Source: Pachyseris speciosa (Eukaryota; Cnidaria; Anthozoa; Scleractinia; Pachyseridae). Taken from it: a stretch of 64,000 nucleotides of DNA. Below are positions 1 to 12,519 of this stretch, piece after piece. The position numbers were made by a program, and so were the translations under genes. Location: assembly GCA_016490735.1 (NCBI GenBank), contig JAEMWC010000155.1:85001-149000 (forward strand), in the 5' to 3' direction. How positions within the stretch are numbered: the first letter of the stretch is position 1; each line of letters begins with the position of its first letter. The notes below the pieces were generated by a model, which was not told the origin of the DNA, ran no database searches, and worked only from the letters and a program-made list of their open reading frames with translations.

Positions 1-778
1 AAAGCCTGCTAGGACCAAAACAAACCTGAAGTAACCAGAGCGCTGACCTTTGCCAGAGAAACTTACAGCAGTTCCGAGGTAATGTAAACATTAGAAACCG
101 AAAGCAAAAAGTCACGTACGCGATACAGTCGTATTATATTTTTAACTGAAGAACGTGTTGTAAGTAATAGCATAACCTTTTCCTCCATATAAACGGGGCC
201 TAAGAGGGGGAGGCGGGTATTGGTGAATTAGGGGCTATTAGGCGAGTTGCAATAAGATCATATATAACGTTTGCATGGTTTGTGAGAGACAGGTGTATCT
301 CCAAACTTAGGTTTTCTTTCGTTACCTAATTTTCGCAAGTCAATAATTAAATCTCGTCTTCTTATCTATTAATTTTCAAAAGGCGAAAACCAATAGTACA
401 AAAATAACGACAAAAATAACATCATTTACATTCTGGGCGGAGGGCGGGATATGTTATAAAAAGGATACTGAACGGATAAAATTATACTATACTGCATGAT
501 GCGAATTTTTACGGCTCAGGTTCTTATTTTTGTAGAAAAAAATGTTTATTTTACAATTTCATTTTTTCCCCAAAATGGTTAGGGAGGCCAACACGGGTAC
601 ATGAGTATATTTGCTCTAGTTTAAGTGCGTATTGAAATCTAAAATACTATAATAAAAGACTATAATATATTAAAAAAATCACACTGCTTGATTTTTTTAT
701 AGGGTAGCCCAGTTCGAAGAAGTGAGGTCTATGACACTGAAGTAGAACTGAAGGAAGTTTTCCACGACGAAATCTCTT
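1..778. other. AT-rich stretch without a recognisable gene
   Basis: I see no coding region, RNA gene or clear repeat here. The sequence is AT-rich with short A and T runs. It ends just before the first coding remnant. Confidence 0.5.
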
Positions 779-2036
779 TTGTTGGATGCCTCACTGGCCG
801 CATCTCTAGAGGCAAGCTTTGAGCACAAACTGTACGTTGACGAGGAGGAAGAATTGAAGAGAGGACGCAAAGTACTCAGTGATGGGATTTTTCAAATATC
901 AGATGGTAGGATAAGTCCAATCCAGTGTACATCAAGGTTGCCAGTGTACATCAAGGTTGCCATGGTCTCAACTAGGGGAGCGCCAACAGGGCTATTATGT
1001 GCGTAAGGCAAGGGAAGTTATTGAAACAACTTTAAATTGCCTCGCACCTGGATGTGAAGCCGATTTGTGGTTTGCCACAATGCAGTCCTTGCCAGTTGAT
1101 CAATGTAAGCATTCTGATGTAATGGAGAGCCTAACAGAAGCTTATAACCAAGCTGAGAACAGGGAAACACGTTAGCAAATACTGTCATTGTTTGTAAACA
1201 ACTTTAGCAAAATTCAGTTGCAGGAAATTATTCCAGGTCTTTCAAAGCGGCAAATTGATGATGCCCGTACACATGCCGACTTACGAGGGCCAGGGAAGTA
1301 TGTCAGTCCTCCAGAAATCCATCGAATGCGACTTGAGACAACAAAAACTGATCACTTTTTGGAATTTATTTCGACATCCTCCCTTTTGCAGGATGTGTCA
1401 TATGGTACAAAGACAATTAAGTTAGATAGTGGAGAGAAACTGCTTGTACCAGCAGCAATACGAACATTAATTCCATCCCGAATCATCAAACAATACCAAA
1501 GCTATTGTAACAGCGTTGACTTTAAGCCATACAGTGAGCGAACTCTCTTCGGTATTTTAGAAGCCTGTTCAGCATCGAAACAGATCTCTTTACAGGGGCT
1601 CGATTACGTCGCTACGGAAGGAAATGAAGCATTTGAGAATATAACATGCATTGTGTCCTTGCTTGGAGACAGTGGCGTTGAACTCACCTGGGCAGACAAA
1701 ATCACAAAAGATCTGAAGGCCAGCAAAAGATATGTGAAGACAGACTACAAGACGCACATTAGCAGTGATGAGAGATGTAAAGACCGCTGCACCACATTTT
1801 CACTCAGTGTTCCAACCAATGCAAAGTTCTCCGGATCCTCTAACCACGAGCATAACCTTTCCTGCTACGAATGCTCAAGGTTGACCAATGTCATTGAAGA
1901 AATAAACGCAAAGTTAAATGACAAGTGTCTCCACTTAACCGATGATTTAAGAGCACGCCTGCTTCACGAGCAGAACCAGGTAACAAAATGCATTCATGCT
2001 TGGAGAATTGAAGAGAGGACGCAAAGTACTCAGTGA
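779..2036 (+). pseudogene. Broken copy of an unnamed, probably repetitive protein family (copy 1)
   Basis: The translation contains TLFGILEACSASKQISLQGLD and PSRIIKQYQSYCNS-like segments that I associate with a multi-copy uncharacterised family in cnidarian genomes; I cannot name a domain. The last third has paired cysteines (SCYECSRL, DKCLHL). Two lesions break it. A 19-bp tandem duplication at 922-959 shifts the frame by one base. An in-frame TAG at 1173-1175 lies in an otherwise continuous frame (REVIETTLNCLAPGC before it, SKIQLQEIIPGLSKRQ after it). No convincing start codon or splice structure is visible. Downstream lies a second, deleted copy in the same orientation. It could be a transposon-derived gene or a retrocopy; function is unknown. 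Confidence 0.6.
922..959 (+). repeat. 19-bp tandem duplication that frameshifts copy 1
   Basis: The 19-mer CCAGTGTACATCAAGGTTG occurs twice with no spacer. The second family copy (near 2079) has it once, so this is a duplication in copy 1. Nineteen bases equals six codons plus one, which matches the observed +1 frame change. Confidence 0.9.
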
Positions 2037-2698
2037 TGCGATTTTTCAAATATCAGATGGTAGGATAAGTCCAATCCAGTGTACATCAAGGTTGCCATAG
2101 TCTCAATCAGGGGAGCGCCAACAGGGCTATTATGTGGGTAAGGCAAGGGAAGTTATTGAAACAACTTTAAATTGCCTTGCACCTGGATGTGAAGCCGATT
2201 TGTGGTTTGCCACAATGCAGTCCTTGCCAGTTGATCACTTTTTGGAATTTATTTCGACATCCTCCCTTTTGCAGGATGTGTCATATGGTACAAAGACAAT
2301 TAAGCTAGATAGTGGAGAGAGACTGCTTCTACCAGCAGCAATACGAACATTAATTCCATCCCGAATCATCAAACAATACCAAAGCTATTGTAACAGCGTT
2401 GATTTTAAGCCATACAGTGAGCGAACTCTCTTCGGCATTTTAGAAGCCTGTTCAGAATCGAAACAAATCTCTTAACAGGGGCTCGATCACATCGCTACGG
2501 AAGGAAATGAAGCATTTGAGAATATAACATACATTGTGTCCTCGCTGGGAGATAGTGGCGTTGAACTCACCTGGGCAGACAAAATCACAAAAGATCTGAA
2601 GGCCAGCAAAAGATATGTGAAGACAGACTACAAGACGCACATTAGCAGTGATGAGAGATGTAAAGACCACTGGTAACAAAATACATTCATGCTTGGAA
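2004..2698 (+). pseudogene. Tandem second copy of the same family with two internal deletions
   Basis: This repeats copy 1 from about position 849 onward, with a few substitutions. Compared with copy 1 it lacks about 245 bp: the sequence jumps from the equivalent of 1100 to that of 1349 across a shared TGATCA, suggesting a microhomology-mediated deletion. A second deletion removes the cysteine-rich segment, joining the equivalents of about 1785 and 1976. A stop also follows the SESKQIS motif at 2473. Both copies end at the same CATTCATGCTTGG, so the unit was duplicated head to tail. It cannot encode a full product. Confidence 0.65.
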
Positions 2699-2761
2699 AT
2701 CACATCTCCCGCGTAAAATTATAAACACATGAGTAATGTATGACAGGTTTTATGTAAGTAT

Positions 2762-2776
2762 AAAAATAAAAATAAA

Positions 2777-2823
<47 letters not shown>
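2762..2823. repeat. A-rich / (AAT)n microsatellite
   Basis: AAAAAT units run into about 15 AAT/ATA triplets. An apparent minus-strand frame here is only a leucine run from this repeat. Confidence 0.95.
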
Positions 2824-2824
<1 letters not shown>

Positions 2825-4429
2825 GAATATCGCCATAAAAGTTCTCCAAAAAGCAAGCAAAATAGTTTACTAATTGAATTATTTAACCGGTTCTCGTTTG
2901 AATTAAACAATTAGTACATGTACAATGAAAGATAAATTAAGAGCTCTTGGCAAGTGACTCATAAATTCGATCACCATTCAAACTTTATTCGTTCCACTGG
3001 TTCATGGATCGTCGTTCCATCACCATCTGTATACACATTTGAACAAAGTATCTCTAACTTAAATGGTCTCCCACCTTTTACCTTTTGCTGATCTTTATCC
3101 GTTTTGTTACCACAATTCAATTGCTAACATTTACGACGCCATATTGGATGTTGTTTCACTTAAAAAGTCGAAAGAGCATGGAGATGAATTGCCCAATAAT
3201 AAATCACAGCGGAGAAGCTTCGCGCGTCATACTCAAACAATGTAATCTCCTGGCGAAAATAGGAAGTAATTTGGCCCTCTCAATCTCTATTGTAACGATG
3301 GTATTTGTATTTAGAGTAGATACCAATTAAAGAAGAGCTAAGACGGAAGCTCGAAGGAAAGCACCTCTGGGTGTGGCAGGATTAAATCGGAAATTTCAGT
3401 AACACTAGTCACACAAGGTATTTGCGATGTTCTGGGAGGGGGGGGGGGGGGAGAAACGAACTCAGGGCATAAAATTCCAATAATGGGGAATAGTCAGTTA
3501 TAAAGGCACGTGTCGTTAGAATGTCATAAATTCCAAAACATCCGTCATATTGAAATCAACAGTCTGGCCGATTTCATAACTATTCCATGAAGTCAAAAGA
3601 TCGCTTTTGCCAATGACAGTAAAATTAAAAGAGTAGAGAAGGGGTACTAAAGGAATGAAAAAGTGCAAAAAACTTTGTTTGTCACAAGAAACTTGAAAAC
3701 GTCAATAAAAACTGAGAATTAGACGAGAAAACTCAAACTTACGTAATTACATGTATGCCTGACAAAACAAGGTTTCCATGGACACAAGGCGGAGTCCTAT
3801 AAATAAAGTTTTGTTTGGCTCAACCTTTCCACCTAACTTATATACTCACTAAACAACTTTTTTTTAAAATTACTTTTCTTGTTATCAATGTTTCTTCCTC
3901 ACCTTTCATGCAGTCCCCTGGGTCGAAACTGGTGGAAATACATAAAATTTAGTTTCAAATCCACAGTAGGAAAATTGATTTCTAGCTTATGGTTTGCAAA
4001 TATATATATTTCCTTTATTAATTTACTTTGGGATCATTGATTGTTTGTTAAATGTGCGATTGGCGTCTAAAAAAACTCTCCTTATAAGGAATTAAGACTT
4101 TGACCGGAAGTGCGTAGTAGGTAATTTCTCTTAAAGTGTTTCGTGGTTTTAAAAGCCTTAACCTTTGTATTTTTTTTCTTGATATTACTAAACTAAGGGC
4201 TGAACTTTGCAGGAACACTAAGACTTGACGATATAAAACATGTGCATGGAAAATATACGATCTGAAAAATAGGCCATTTCCGGTTGTTTCCCATATGCTT
4301 CAAATAGGACAGAGTTGTGATATCAGTCACAGGCTAACGAAAAATTCCCATGAGCCACTGTTTTTACCAAGAAAAGCCTAAGAATAGGGCAGTACAAATA
4401 TGCTTAAAGGGAGATTGAAAAGTGGCCAA
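2824..4429. other. Non-coding stretch, no gene recognised
   Basis: AT-rich sequence with a poly-G run near 3438-3451 and scattered A/T runs. Short frames here (3063-3330) have no recognisable motifs. Confidence 0.45.
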
Positions 4430-4776
4430 AATTGCATTGAAAATCAGCCTCTCAGGACCCCTGCGAGGCTGATATCCAGAACTCGGCTGAAAAAAGGTCG
4501 TTGAAGCTGAAACTTTGGCATATTACATAATTCCATATAACGACTTTGTGTACCAATTTTAAGCGAAATCGGCCAACCTTCATTTCCAAGTCCGCCCCGG
4601 TCTCTCAGGCAGAAGCTCTTAAGGCAAATGTTATAGGGGGCTATGATTTGTGAATTTGTTTGCGTAAACAAGCGCGCTTGTTTCGGTTTAATTTGTAGCG
4701 CATGTTCATGTCGAATCACTCTATCAATTGTGAATTCGGTTCATTGGCTTAAAGAACGAAGAATATTACAGATCTT

Positions 4777-4789
4777 GCGAATGTGTTTT
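4777..4789. repeat. Left target-site duplication of the L1-like LINE
   Basis: GCGAATGTGTTTT lies directly beside the element's A-rich 3' end (read on minus) and recurs at 10216-10228 just beyond its 5' end. Confidence 0.75.
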
Positions 4790-4866
4790 TTTTTTAATTT
4801 TAATTTGCAAAGAAAAGACAAATTACAGAAGATTACAAGAAAGAAATAGAATACATCAGCACTAGG

Positions 4867-4902
4867 ACTACACGCACGCACGCACGCACGCACACACACA
4901 CA
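4867..4902. repeat. (CACG)n-(CA)n microsatellite
   Basis: Several CACG units followed by CA units lie in the 3' UTR of the LINE, between the ORF2 end and the A-rich terminus. Confidence 0.95.
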
Positions 4903-5019
4903 TGCAATAACGCAACACCTGACAACAACAGCATACAGGGGCAAGGGGCGTTCTCTAGATTTAAGCTATTGTTTTCTACAGTACTAATGACAGGTAGAGA
5001 AAAAGTATTTCTGTTGAAA

Positions 5020-8000
5020 TTAAGATTGAAAAGAGATGTGACGTTCTTGAGAACGGAGCCTGTTCCATATCTTATAATGGAAATAGAGTTTGTTCTTCTC
5101 TTTAGCAATTCGATGCTCCAATTCATAAACTGCTTTCACTTTGGTTAAGAACACTGCTCTTGATGGTAACACACCCTTTAGCTTGCAATTATAAATGTAC
5201 TGTTTTGAAAGTAAAATCAGATGATTTTATAGTAGGGCATCTTCCGACTGATGAGTTAGGCGAAGAATTACTTCACTCTCAGTAATTATATGATTCCCAA
5301 ATAACTGACGTATGGAACTCGAAAAGCTTTGTATCACGGTACACAAAAAGAAAAAGTGTGACATAGTTTCTTCGTTACAAAGACAAAAACCACAGAGAGG
5401 AGACTCGGTTTTACCAATTTTGAAAAGAAAGGTATTTAATGGTAATATTTGATTCAGGATTTTATACTGGAATTCTCGCAATTTTGTATCAAGCGCACAT
5501 TTAAAAGGGAGTGTATAAATAGTTTCCCAATCAAGAATATTTGTTCCCGAGGCATATTGATTTTCAAATTTCTTTTTCGCGGTTGGAGGTTTAGATATCT
5601 TTGAAATAAGAAGATTGTAAATCTTCTTCGAGGATAGGTCTGCCTGAGCAGACATATCGAAAGGTATCGTTTTATTTGTCACATTGCTGTTAATTTCTTT
5701 TTTCCAACCTGGTGGAAGTGAATGATAAAGAGATTTTAAGTAAAATAAGTCAAGCACATTTAACATAGATTCGGTTGTGTGTGGCTTCGTGCAAATAAAC
5801 TCACATAAATCTCCAACTTTACATAGTCCTAAAGAAAAGAGTTTCCTATTGAAAACAGATTTGTTGTCAATACATATAAATCTATTATTCCAGATTAGTT
5901 GGTTGACTATTTCATGCAAAGAAGAAGGATTGGAGTTTTTCAAACACTCCTTGTAGTACTTTGGTATATCTATAGCTAATTTAGAGTAATCGAAGTTGCA
6001 ATAAAAAAGTAGTCTGCCTCCAACTTTGTTGAGGTAGTGATTTAAAATACACTTCCAAGGGCATGGTGTGTTATCCAGAAATTTTTGGATGCACATGATT
6101 CTTTGTGCTTCAATCATAGAGTCAATATGAGGCATCTTTAAGCCTCCTTCATTCACATCATCACTTTGTCTTTACCTTTCCAGATGAAGTTGAATAAAAT
6201 TTGATTGATATCTTTGATAAAATTTCTGTTCGAGCAGACGAGACTCATACGATATAAAATTTTTGGAATGGCAAAGGTTTTCATTATCTGTATTTTACCT
6301 AACAGTGTGAGGCCCCTCCAGCTCCAACTGTTTAAAGTCTTTTTTAAGGATTTGATGATGGAGTCCAAATTTAATCTATAAAAAAGTGCATAATCGTAAG
6401 TGAAATGTATCCCCAAGATTTTAACTTCTTTAGAGATGTGTTCCACATTTTAATCTTCTGCAGTGACTTTCGCAGAACCGAGATTCATAACTTCTGTCTT
6501 TTGTTTGTTCACTTTCAAGCCAGAAAACACCCCAAATATGTATAAGGTATTGGAAAGCTGATAAAAAGATTCCTTCTTTAAGAAAAACTGTTAAATCATC
6601 AGCAAAAATGACTAATTTTAATTCTTGATTGTCAATTTTGATTCCTCTTATTTTTGTATCATTTCTGATATTGATGGCTAGTGTTTCCAGTACAAGAATA
6701 AAAACATAAGGAGAGAGAGGATCACCTTGATGAACCCCTCGGGAGAGTTTAAAGGGCTGAGTCACGAAACCATTATTCATTACACTGCTAGAAATATCCG
6801 AGTAAAAGGTAGTAATCCAAGTAATAAAGGATGGTCCGAAATTGAATTTCTGCAGGACTCTGATAAGATAATTCCTGTTAACGGAATTGAACGCTTTCTC
6901 AAAGTCTATTGCTACTAATAGAGAGCTTATGTTCTTTGAAGTTGTCAGAGATATAATATCATCAATCGTACGTACTGCATCAAAAATTGTTCTACCTTTG
7001 ACGTAAGCATTCTGGTTGTGGTGTATTATTTCTGGTAAAACCTTTTCTAGTCTCCTAGCAATTGCTTTAGTTCCTATTTTAACATCAACATTAATAAGAG
7101 AGATTGGTCTCCAGTTTTTGATTTGCCGTCGATCTCGATCTTTTTTCTCTATGAGGACAATAACTGCTTCTTTTTGTGAGATTGAAAGCTCTCCATGTAT
7201 ATAAGAATAGTTCAGGCTTTTTACTAACATTTAACCAAGAACGGGCCAGAAACATGCATAGAATTCGATAGTGAGACCATCGTTTCCAGGAGTCTTATTA
7301 TTTTGAAACGATGATAGTACATTATAACACTCAGCTACGGTCAGTTCTCCTTCGCAAAGCCGCTGCATTTCTGGAGATAGTTTTGGTATGCTTTCGGAAT
7401 CCAGGAAGGGACAACGGTTGATTTCCGATTGATTTGTCTCGCTATAAAGTTCTGAATAGAAAGAGTACAACTCATCCACGATTTTTTTAGGATTTGTCGT
7501 TATAATACCGTTGGCGAGTTCGACTTTCCGGATCGTGCTCTTTGTCTTATTTTTTCTTTCAAGGTTTAGAAAGTACTTATTGTTTTTCTCACCTTTTTCA
7601 TACCAGGAAGCACGTGAACGAGTGATTGCTCCTCTAGTGATGTATTCATATTCCTTTTCGTACTCTATCTTCAAGTTTTCAAGTTCATTTTGGTTTGCTG
7701 TAGTTGGGGTTTCAGCTAATTGTTCCTCAGCTTGTTTCAATTTGTTCTCAATCAGATTCATTCTTTCCCTGCGCTGCTTTGCTTTTACCTTGCTATACTG
7801 CATAGTCTCTTTCCGTATGTTATATTTTATCCAGTCCCACTGAACTCTAACATCTTGATTATACTTAATTTCGGTGAGCCAAATAGGAATTCGGTCTGTT
7901 ATTAATTTTAAATATGCTTCATCGTCCAAAAGACTATTATTAAACTTCCAAAAAGATGGACCGTGTCTTGTGTCACTTATACTATCAATATCTAGTGTTA

Positions 8001-8747
8001 TCGCGGAGTGGTCACTTTTAATTGCGGTTGTAATGTCTGCCTTATTTATGTCATCCTGCAGGGAGTCACTAATTAACCAGAAATCAAGTCTTCTTTGGAT
8101 TAAAGGGTTTCTCTGTCTCCAAGTGAAAAGTTATTTGGTTGGATTTCTTACTCTCCAAATATCAATCAAGTCATACTTCGATATGATGTCTTCGAGACTC
8201 TTAACAGAATTTTTTATAGAAGGTTTTCCTCCTGAGCAGTCCAAGTTGGGTTCAAACGTAACATTGAAGTCCCCCCCCCTTAAATGATCTGATAATTTAA
8301 TTGCAACATTTTCTCTTCTATGATACTTGCAATTTTATCAAAAAATTGGCTCTGCTCACACTGCTTTGAAGGCGAATACATATTAACCAGAAAAAACGGA
8401 GAATCCTGAATCAAGACATCTAACATAATGAAAGTTCCCATTTCATCTCTTTGTACTGATTTAATTAGAAAATCCAAACCCTCCCTGATCAAAATAAGAG
8501 TACCTTTAATATGCGACGTTCCATGAGCAAAAAACAAGTCTCCTCTCCATTGTTTCCTCCAATGGTTCTCTAACTCAGTCGTGCTATAGGTTTCCTGAAG
8601 AAAATAGATATCTGCATTTTGTTTTCCCAGCCAATTAAATATGCATTTTCTTTTTTCAAAGGTGCGAATACCTCTGACATTCAGGGAAAGCAGTTTAAAT
8701 TGGAGATTATTACCCTCCATCGAGAGAGGTAGAAAAAGTGACAACAA
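5020..8747 (-). pseudogene. LINE ORF2: endonuclease-reverse transcriptase, decayed
   Basis: ORF2p nicks the target and reverse-transcribes the element RNA. Visible in order: AP-endonuclease motifs (LLSLNVRGI, FLQETYS near 8590, GDFN near 8265, SDHS near 8010); a linker with WYEKGEKNNKYF; RT core (NWRPISLINVD near 7100, HQGDPLSPY near 6730, FADDL near 6600, the catalytic YADD-equivalent); and a C-terminal Cys cluster (PLCGFCLCNEETMSHFFF near 5380). The chosen start is the Met before EGNNLQFKLL at about 8720. Lesions: a TAA next to a nine-G run at 8271-8282 that shifts the frame, a stop near 8131, TAA at 7231-7233, a frameshift near 6525, a stop near 6450, a small deletion near 6155 and a break near 5227. 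The reading then continues (AVYELEHRIAKEKNKLYF) to a stop at 5020. Confidence 0.85.
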
Positions 8748-9205
8748 AGAACATCACATCAATATCCATTCCGAGGATTAAATGACACCTATTGATGCCA
8801 CCATATACTCTACGCGCTTGATTTTGAATAACAATTGCAAGTGATGTAAGCCCCAAATTACTGTACTTGTGAAGCATCCAGCAACAACTGTCAATTAACA
8901 CAAACGAACAAAATTCACACAAAAGAACAAATACAAATCTTAAGAAAGCAGCCAGCTAAAAGCTGTTAGAGTAACGCCGCTTATAGTCTAGGTCTTACAA
9001 CGGTTGGCGAAATTTGCATAACGTGGGGCTCCGAAAAGAAAAATAATAATAAAATAAATAAATAGATGAGTAAACCAGAAACAAAATTTATATATGTATG
9101 TGACTAGATTCAGAACCGAAGACATAATTTGGTCAAAGAATAAATAAATGAATTATCTTAACGTTTAAATATGAAGACATACTGACTAAATGAGTAGATG
9201 TAAGC

Positions 9206-10129
9206 TTAAGAAGAAATTAAAACACCATCAATATAAAGTTTGTCTGGCTCCGCTCTGCTGAAGAACGCGTTCTTCCCGTCTCTTTTCGCTGCTTTGAATT
9301 TGTCCATAAATTTTTTCCTTGCTTCAACAATAGATTTGGGCAGGTCTGCGGATATTCCGAGACCAGTTCCTTTCAGCTTCCTCGCTTTTGAGAAAACCTC
9401 CTCCCTTTCCGGATATCGGAGAAATCTCGCAATCATCTGCCGAGGTCTGGTCTGTCCTGGGTTGTATCTCCCGATCCTATGCACACGCTGTAATTAGATA
9501 TTTTCGGCGTCATCAATACCTAGGTTGTTCTTTAAAAAGCCAACTAAAACCTCGCGTGGATTTTCTTTACCCTCAGACTGCTCGGGTATGCCATAGGACC
9601 GTAGATTTTCCCTTCTCTGGTACGTTTCCATATATTGTAATTGTTGGCGTAAAGATGTCATCTCACCATTCGTTTTTTCAACGACTTCTCTATAACTGAG
9701 GACCTTTTCTTCCGCCGATTTTACTTTCTTATTTAAGGCAGAAATATCACCCTTCATCTTGTCGGCGTCGGCAACGTAGCTGTTAACTTTCGCTTCAATT
9801 GACTTCACTAACTCGTCATACCCAATCAAACATAATTCAAGACTCGAGACTTTTTCCTGCAGTCGACTCACCGTTTCATCAACATTGCACATATGCTTTT
9901 CTATTCCGTCCCTTTTGCCCTCCAAAATTTCCAACTTTGACAAAATCAATTCAATTTTTGGCAATACGCCTTCGACCATATCGAGGGCTTCCAAGATGTC
10001 GTCCGATTCCGAACCCAGAGATCGACTTCTTCTTGATTTTTTTTCTTCTGGTGACTTCAGGCTATCCTCGGAGCTTACAGAGTTGTCTTTCCTGTCCTTT
10101 CTTTTGAAGTAAAAGTATAAATCTTCCAT
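9206..10129 (-). pseudogene. LINE ORF1: coiled-coil RNA-binding protein with one stop
   Basis: This matches L1 ORF1p organisation. There is an acidic/basic N-terminus, a long heptad-rich coiled coil (residues about 50-170), then an RRM-like stretch with YQRRENLRSYGIPE, and a C-terminal domain with QRVHRIGRYNPGQTRPR and ARFLRYPEREEVF. About 307 codons, close to family length. A single in-frame TAA at 9494-9496 splits it between the RRM-like and C-terminal parts; the same frame continues directly on both sides. The protein would normally trimerise and coat the LINE RNA. Confidence 0.85.
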
Positions 10130-10215
10130 AAAAGAAACCTTCGAGAAGACTAAATCTAACGGAGCCCCGTTGTAAAACGTCTACTCTCGACCCATGTCCG
10201 ACCCAGTCCCCCTGC

Positions 10216-10228
10216 GCGAATGTGTTTT
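10216..10228. repeat. Right target-site duplication of the L1-like LINE
   Basis: Second copy of GCGAATGTGTTTT, directly upstream of the LINE 5' end. Confidence 0.75.
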
Positions 10229-10775
10229 GATGTCGAATCACGCCTAGCTATATTGAATTCATTTTGATGTTGCTTACCGCGTAGCCGCGGAGCCAGCAAC
10301 CCAGAGGTCTGAGTAGAATTAAATACTTTCTGCGTACCGCGTAGCCGGCTGCGTGGAAAATTATTCGGCTGGCAGGGTATTATTCAGTTAAGCCGTCCTT
10401 CGAATCTGCTTTGCAGACCTGCTGCAGATGGACCATCCTCATCCGATTCCGTATCTTCTTCATCGCTTCTATGGGCAAGTGGCTCTCCGGCGTGCTGTTG
10501 GACATGTCCAACCACCTCCATTTCATCCGTTGTTTCACTTTCTGATTCTTCCAGGGACCGCGCAGGGGGAGGGGCCACTTTTTGCCGAAAAAAAAAAAAT
10601 AAATTAAGTAAAAGACATCCAAAAAGAGTACTTTCAAGGGATAATAATGCTTGGCTAAAGGTGGTGGACCTCGCGGGAAAACATCCAAATTTATGATTAG
10701 TTTCTTTCGATCCTGTCAGATGGAATAAATTTTAAAACCACTATCTTTACAATTCATACACTTAGTTGTAGTCTT
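10229..10775. other. Repeat-like stretch with an acidic open frame on minus
   Basis: TACCGCGTAGCCG occurs twice about 55 bp apart (near 10276 and 10337). A minus-strand frame at 10384-10578 is rich in Glu/Asp/Ser (EESESETTDEMEVV) and could be the tail of an unrecognised protein, but there is no diagnostic motif. I do not call it a gene. Confidence 0.3.
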
Positions 10776-11110
10776 CTATTGGTCATGAAAATGGGGTTGA
10801 CAGACCAACGCGATTCCTGCTGTGTGCTCCTTGTGTTTCTCACGGCCTTTATAGTTTTGCTTTAACAAGCGTATCTTTAAGCGACTTTCCTTTTCTATAG
10901 GATAATCAAGGGAGGTTCTTTGAATATCTCTCTGTTGTTGTATTAGATGCCATTTGTCCATTAGTTTTGGTAACGATGGTTGAAATTGCGTCACGAAGGG
11001 TATAAGCTTCCTGTGCGTTGTGTATTTCTGTGTTAGAGCTGTCCGCATAGTTAACTTCTGAGAGTATTTGTTCCACCAACTTCTTAGATAACAGCGACAC
11101 TCATTACGGA
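10776..11110 (-). pseudogene. Penelope-like element reverse transcriptase C-terminal remnant
   Basis: On minus, KLVEQILSEVNYA followed in another frame by KLIPFVTQFQPSLPKL and then RKGKSLKD-type residues match the C-terminal region of cnidarian PLE reverse transcriptases as I know them. The pieces lie in different frames, so at least two frameshifts are present. The GIY-YIG endonuclease normally following is not visible. A related fragment lies at 62259-62806. Confidence 0.55.
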
Positions 11111-12125
11111 ATCGCGCCCATTGAAACACGTCGATCGTATATGCAAATCTAAATGCAGAGCTGTCAATCATCGAATTCTCTAGTGTATATCAATGTCATT
11201 AAGCGCCCAGAACATATGCCAATTCATCAAGAAACAGCAATGTTATCGATTTCAACTCTGAGAATAAATACGTGAAATTCATAGAGACGTGAATGATCGC
11301 CGTTAGAAATATTTCCCAAGTTAAATTACATAAACGCAAATAAGTCTGAAATAAATCCGCAATCATTTCAATCTGTTAAGCGCATGAACATTTCATCTTT
11401 TCTTTGAAAACGTTATAAAGCCAATGAAACACTTACGATGTACTTGTCCTTTTCGCTGAAATTATTCTATGACCACAGTTGACCAGACAGGAAAATCCGA
11501 CAACTCATGGATAGTTTAAACAACGCTAACTTTATCTCTTGCATGCTACTGAAATGCGATGACTTTCGAAAACCATGAAACCTCGCAAAGCCGTAGTATC
11601 TTACAAACTTGCTGCTTTATGCAATGTTGTTTCTACCGAATTCAAATACTTCAGCATTATTTTGATAACAACAACTCTTGCGCGCTGGTACTCGAAGAAT
11701 GCTTTTGTCTGCATAACACCGGTTCACGCGGGAAACATGTATCCAACACGGGTTGCGCTACGGTCAATCAAACCAAAGCAAGCGATGATTAATCGATAAA
11801 AAATATAAACTCACTGTCTCTTTTCAGTTTAACGCAAACACGAACACGCCAAAAGTAGAAACGAAGCGATCGATCGCGCGAAATGAAGCAGAACAACACT
11901 GGAAAACAGATGATCGTAAACAGGTATTCAGTATTGCAAAGTTCACGCGGCGCTCGCCGATATCTTTTGCAGTTGCGGCTTGTTTTCGGAAAGTTTTCCA
12001 TACTCTCACGACCGGTATTAATCGATAGCGAGCATATTTTCACATGTTTTCACAGTTCAAGCTCCTGTTATTGCCTTACAACGGATAACGAAACAGATTC
12101 GTGTAACATCTAAAGCTCCCTTTGA
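11111..12125. other. No gene or clear repeat recognised
   Basis: Several short overlapping frames on both strands (for example 11559-11792 and 11789-12043) lack recognisable motifs, and I see no splice-bounded exon. Confidence 0.4.
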
Positions 12126-12418
12126 GGCGCTGTTACACTGTGCAATGTTTCGTGCAACTTATGTCGCAACGCCATTCCGAGACAATTTGTACGAAACATT
12201 GTACCAAGTGTAACATACCCTGCAACGGCCAAAATTGTTGTGAGACACGTTGCACGAACCGTTCCAGAAAGTAGAACTCTGCAACGGTTCGTACAACTTG
12301 TCTCGCAATGATTTTGGCCGTTGCAGGGTATGTTACACTTGGTACGTTTCGTGCAACTTGTCTCGCAATGGCGTTGCGACACAAGTTGCACGAAACATTG
12401 CACAGTGTAACAGCGCCT
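12126..12418. mobile_element. Palindromic MITE-like element
   Basis: The whole 293 bp folds on itself. The left end GGCGCTGTTACACTGTGCAA is mirrored by TTGCACAGTGTAACAGCGCC at the right, and internal blocks (CCCTGCAACGGCCAAAAT and its complement) pair too. Flanks share TTTG, a possible short TSD, but its length is ambiguous. No coding capacity. Confidence 0.8.
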
Positions 12419-12519
12419 TTTGGGAATTATGTTTCGAGTCAAAAAGGAACCGAAATTGTTAGCGCGCAAAGCCTCATGGGTACCCCACTTTTTACGGCCG
12501 ACGCGTTTCAATCGGCGCG

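Larger units (their letters stand above)
4790..10215 (-). mobile_element. Near full-length L1-like (two-ORF) non-LTR retrotransposon
   Basis: Read on the minus strand the element has a short 5' leader (about 85 bp), ORF1 (coiled coil plus nucleic-acid-binding C-terminus), an inter-ORF gap of about 450 bp, ORF2 (endonuclease, reverse transcriptase, Cys-containing C-terminal region), a short 3' UTR with a (CA/CG)n microsatellite, and an A-rich end at about 4790. A 13-bp direct repeat flanks it, as expected for target-primed reverse transcription. Only a handful of stops and frameshifts are present, so the insertion is moderately young but dead. The TGTCGAATCAC string is found on both flanks (4709 and 10231 regions), so the target may itself lie in a repeat, which slightly weakens the TSD argument. 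Confidence 0.85.

Noticed and set aside
4741..5126. Overlapping minus frames over the LINE 3' UTR
   Set aside because: They read through a CA/CG microsatellite; the real ORF2 tail is in another frame and ends at 5020.
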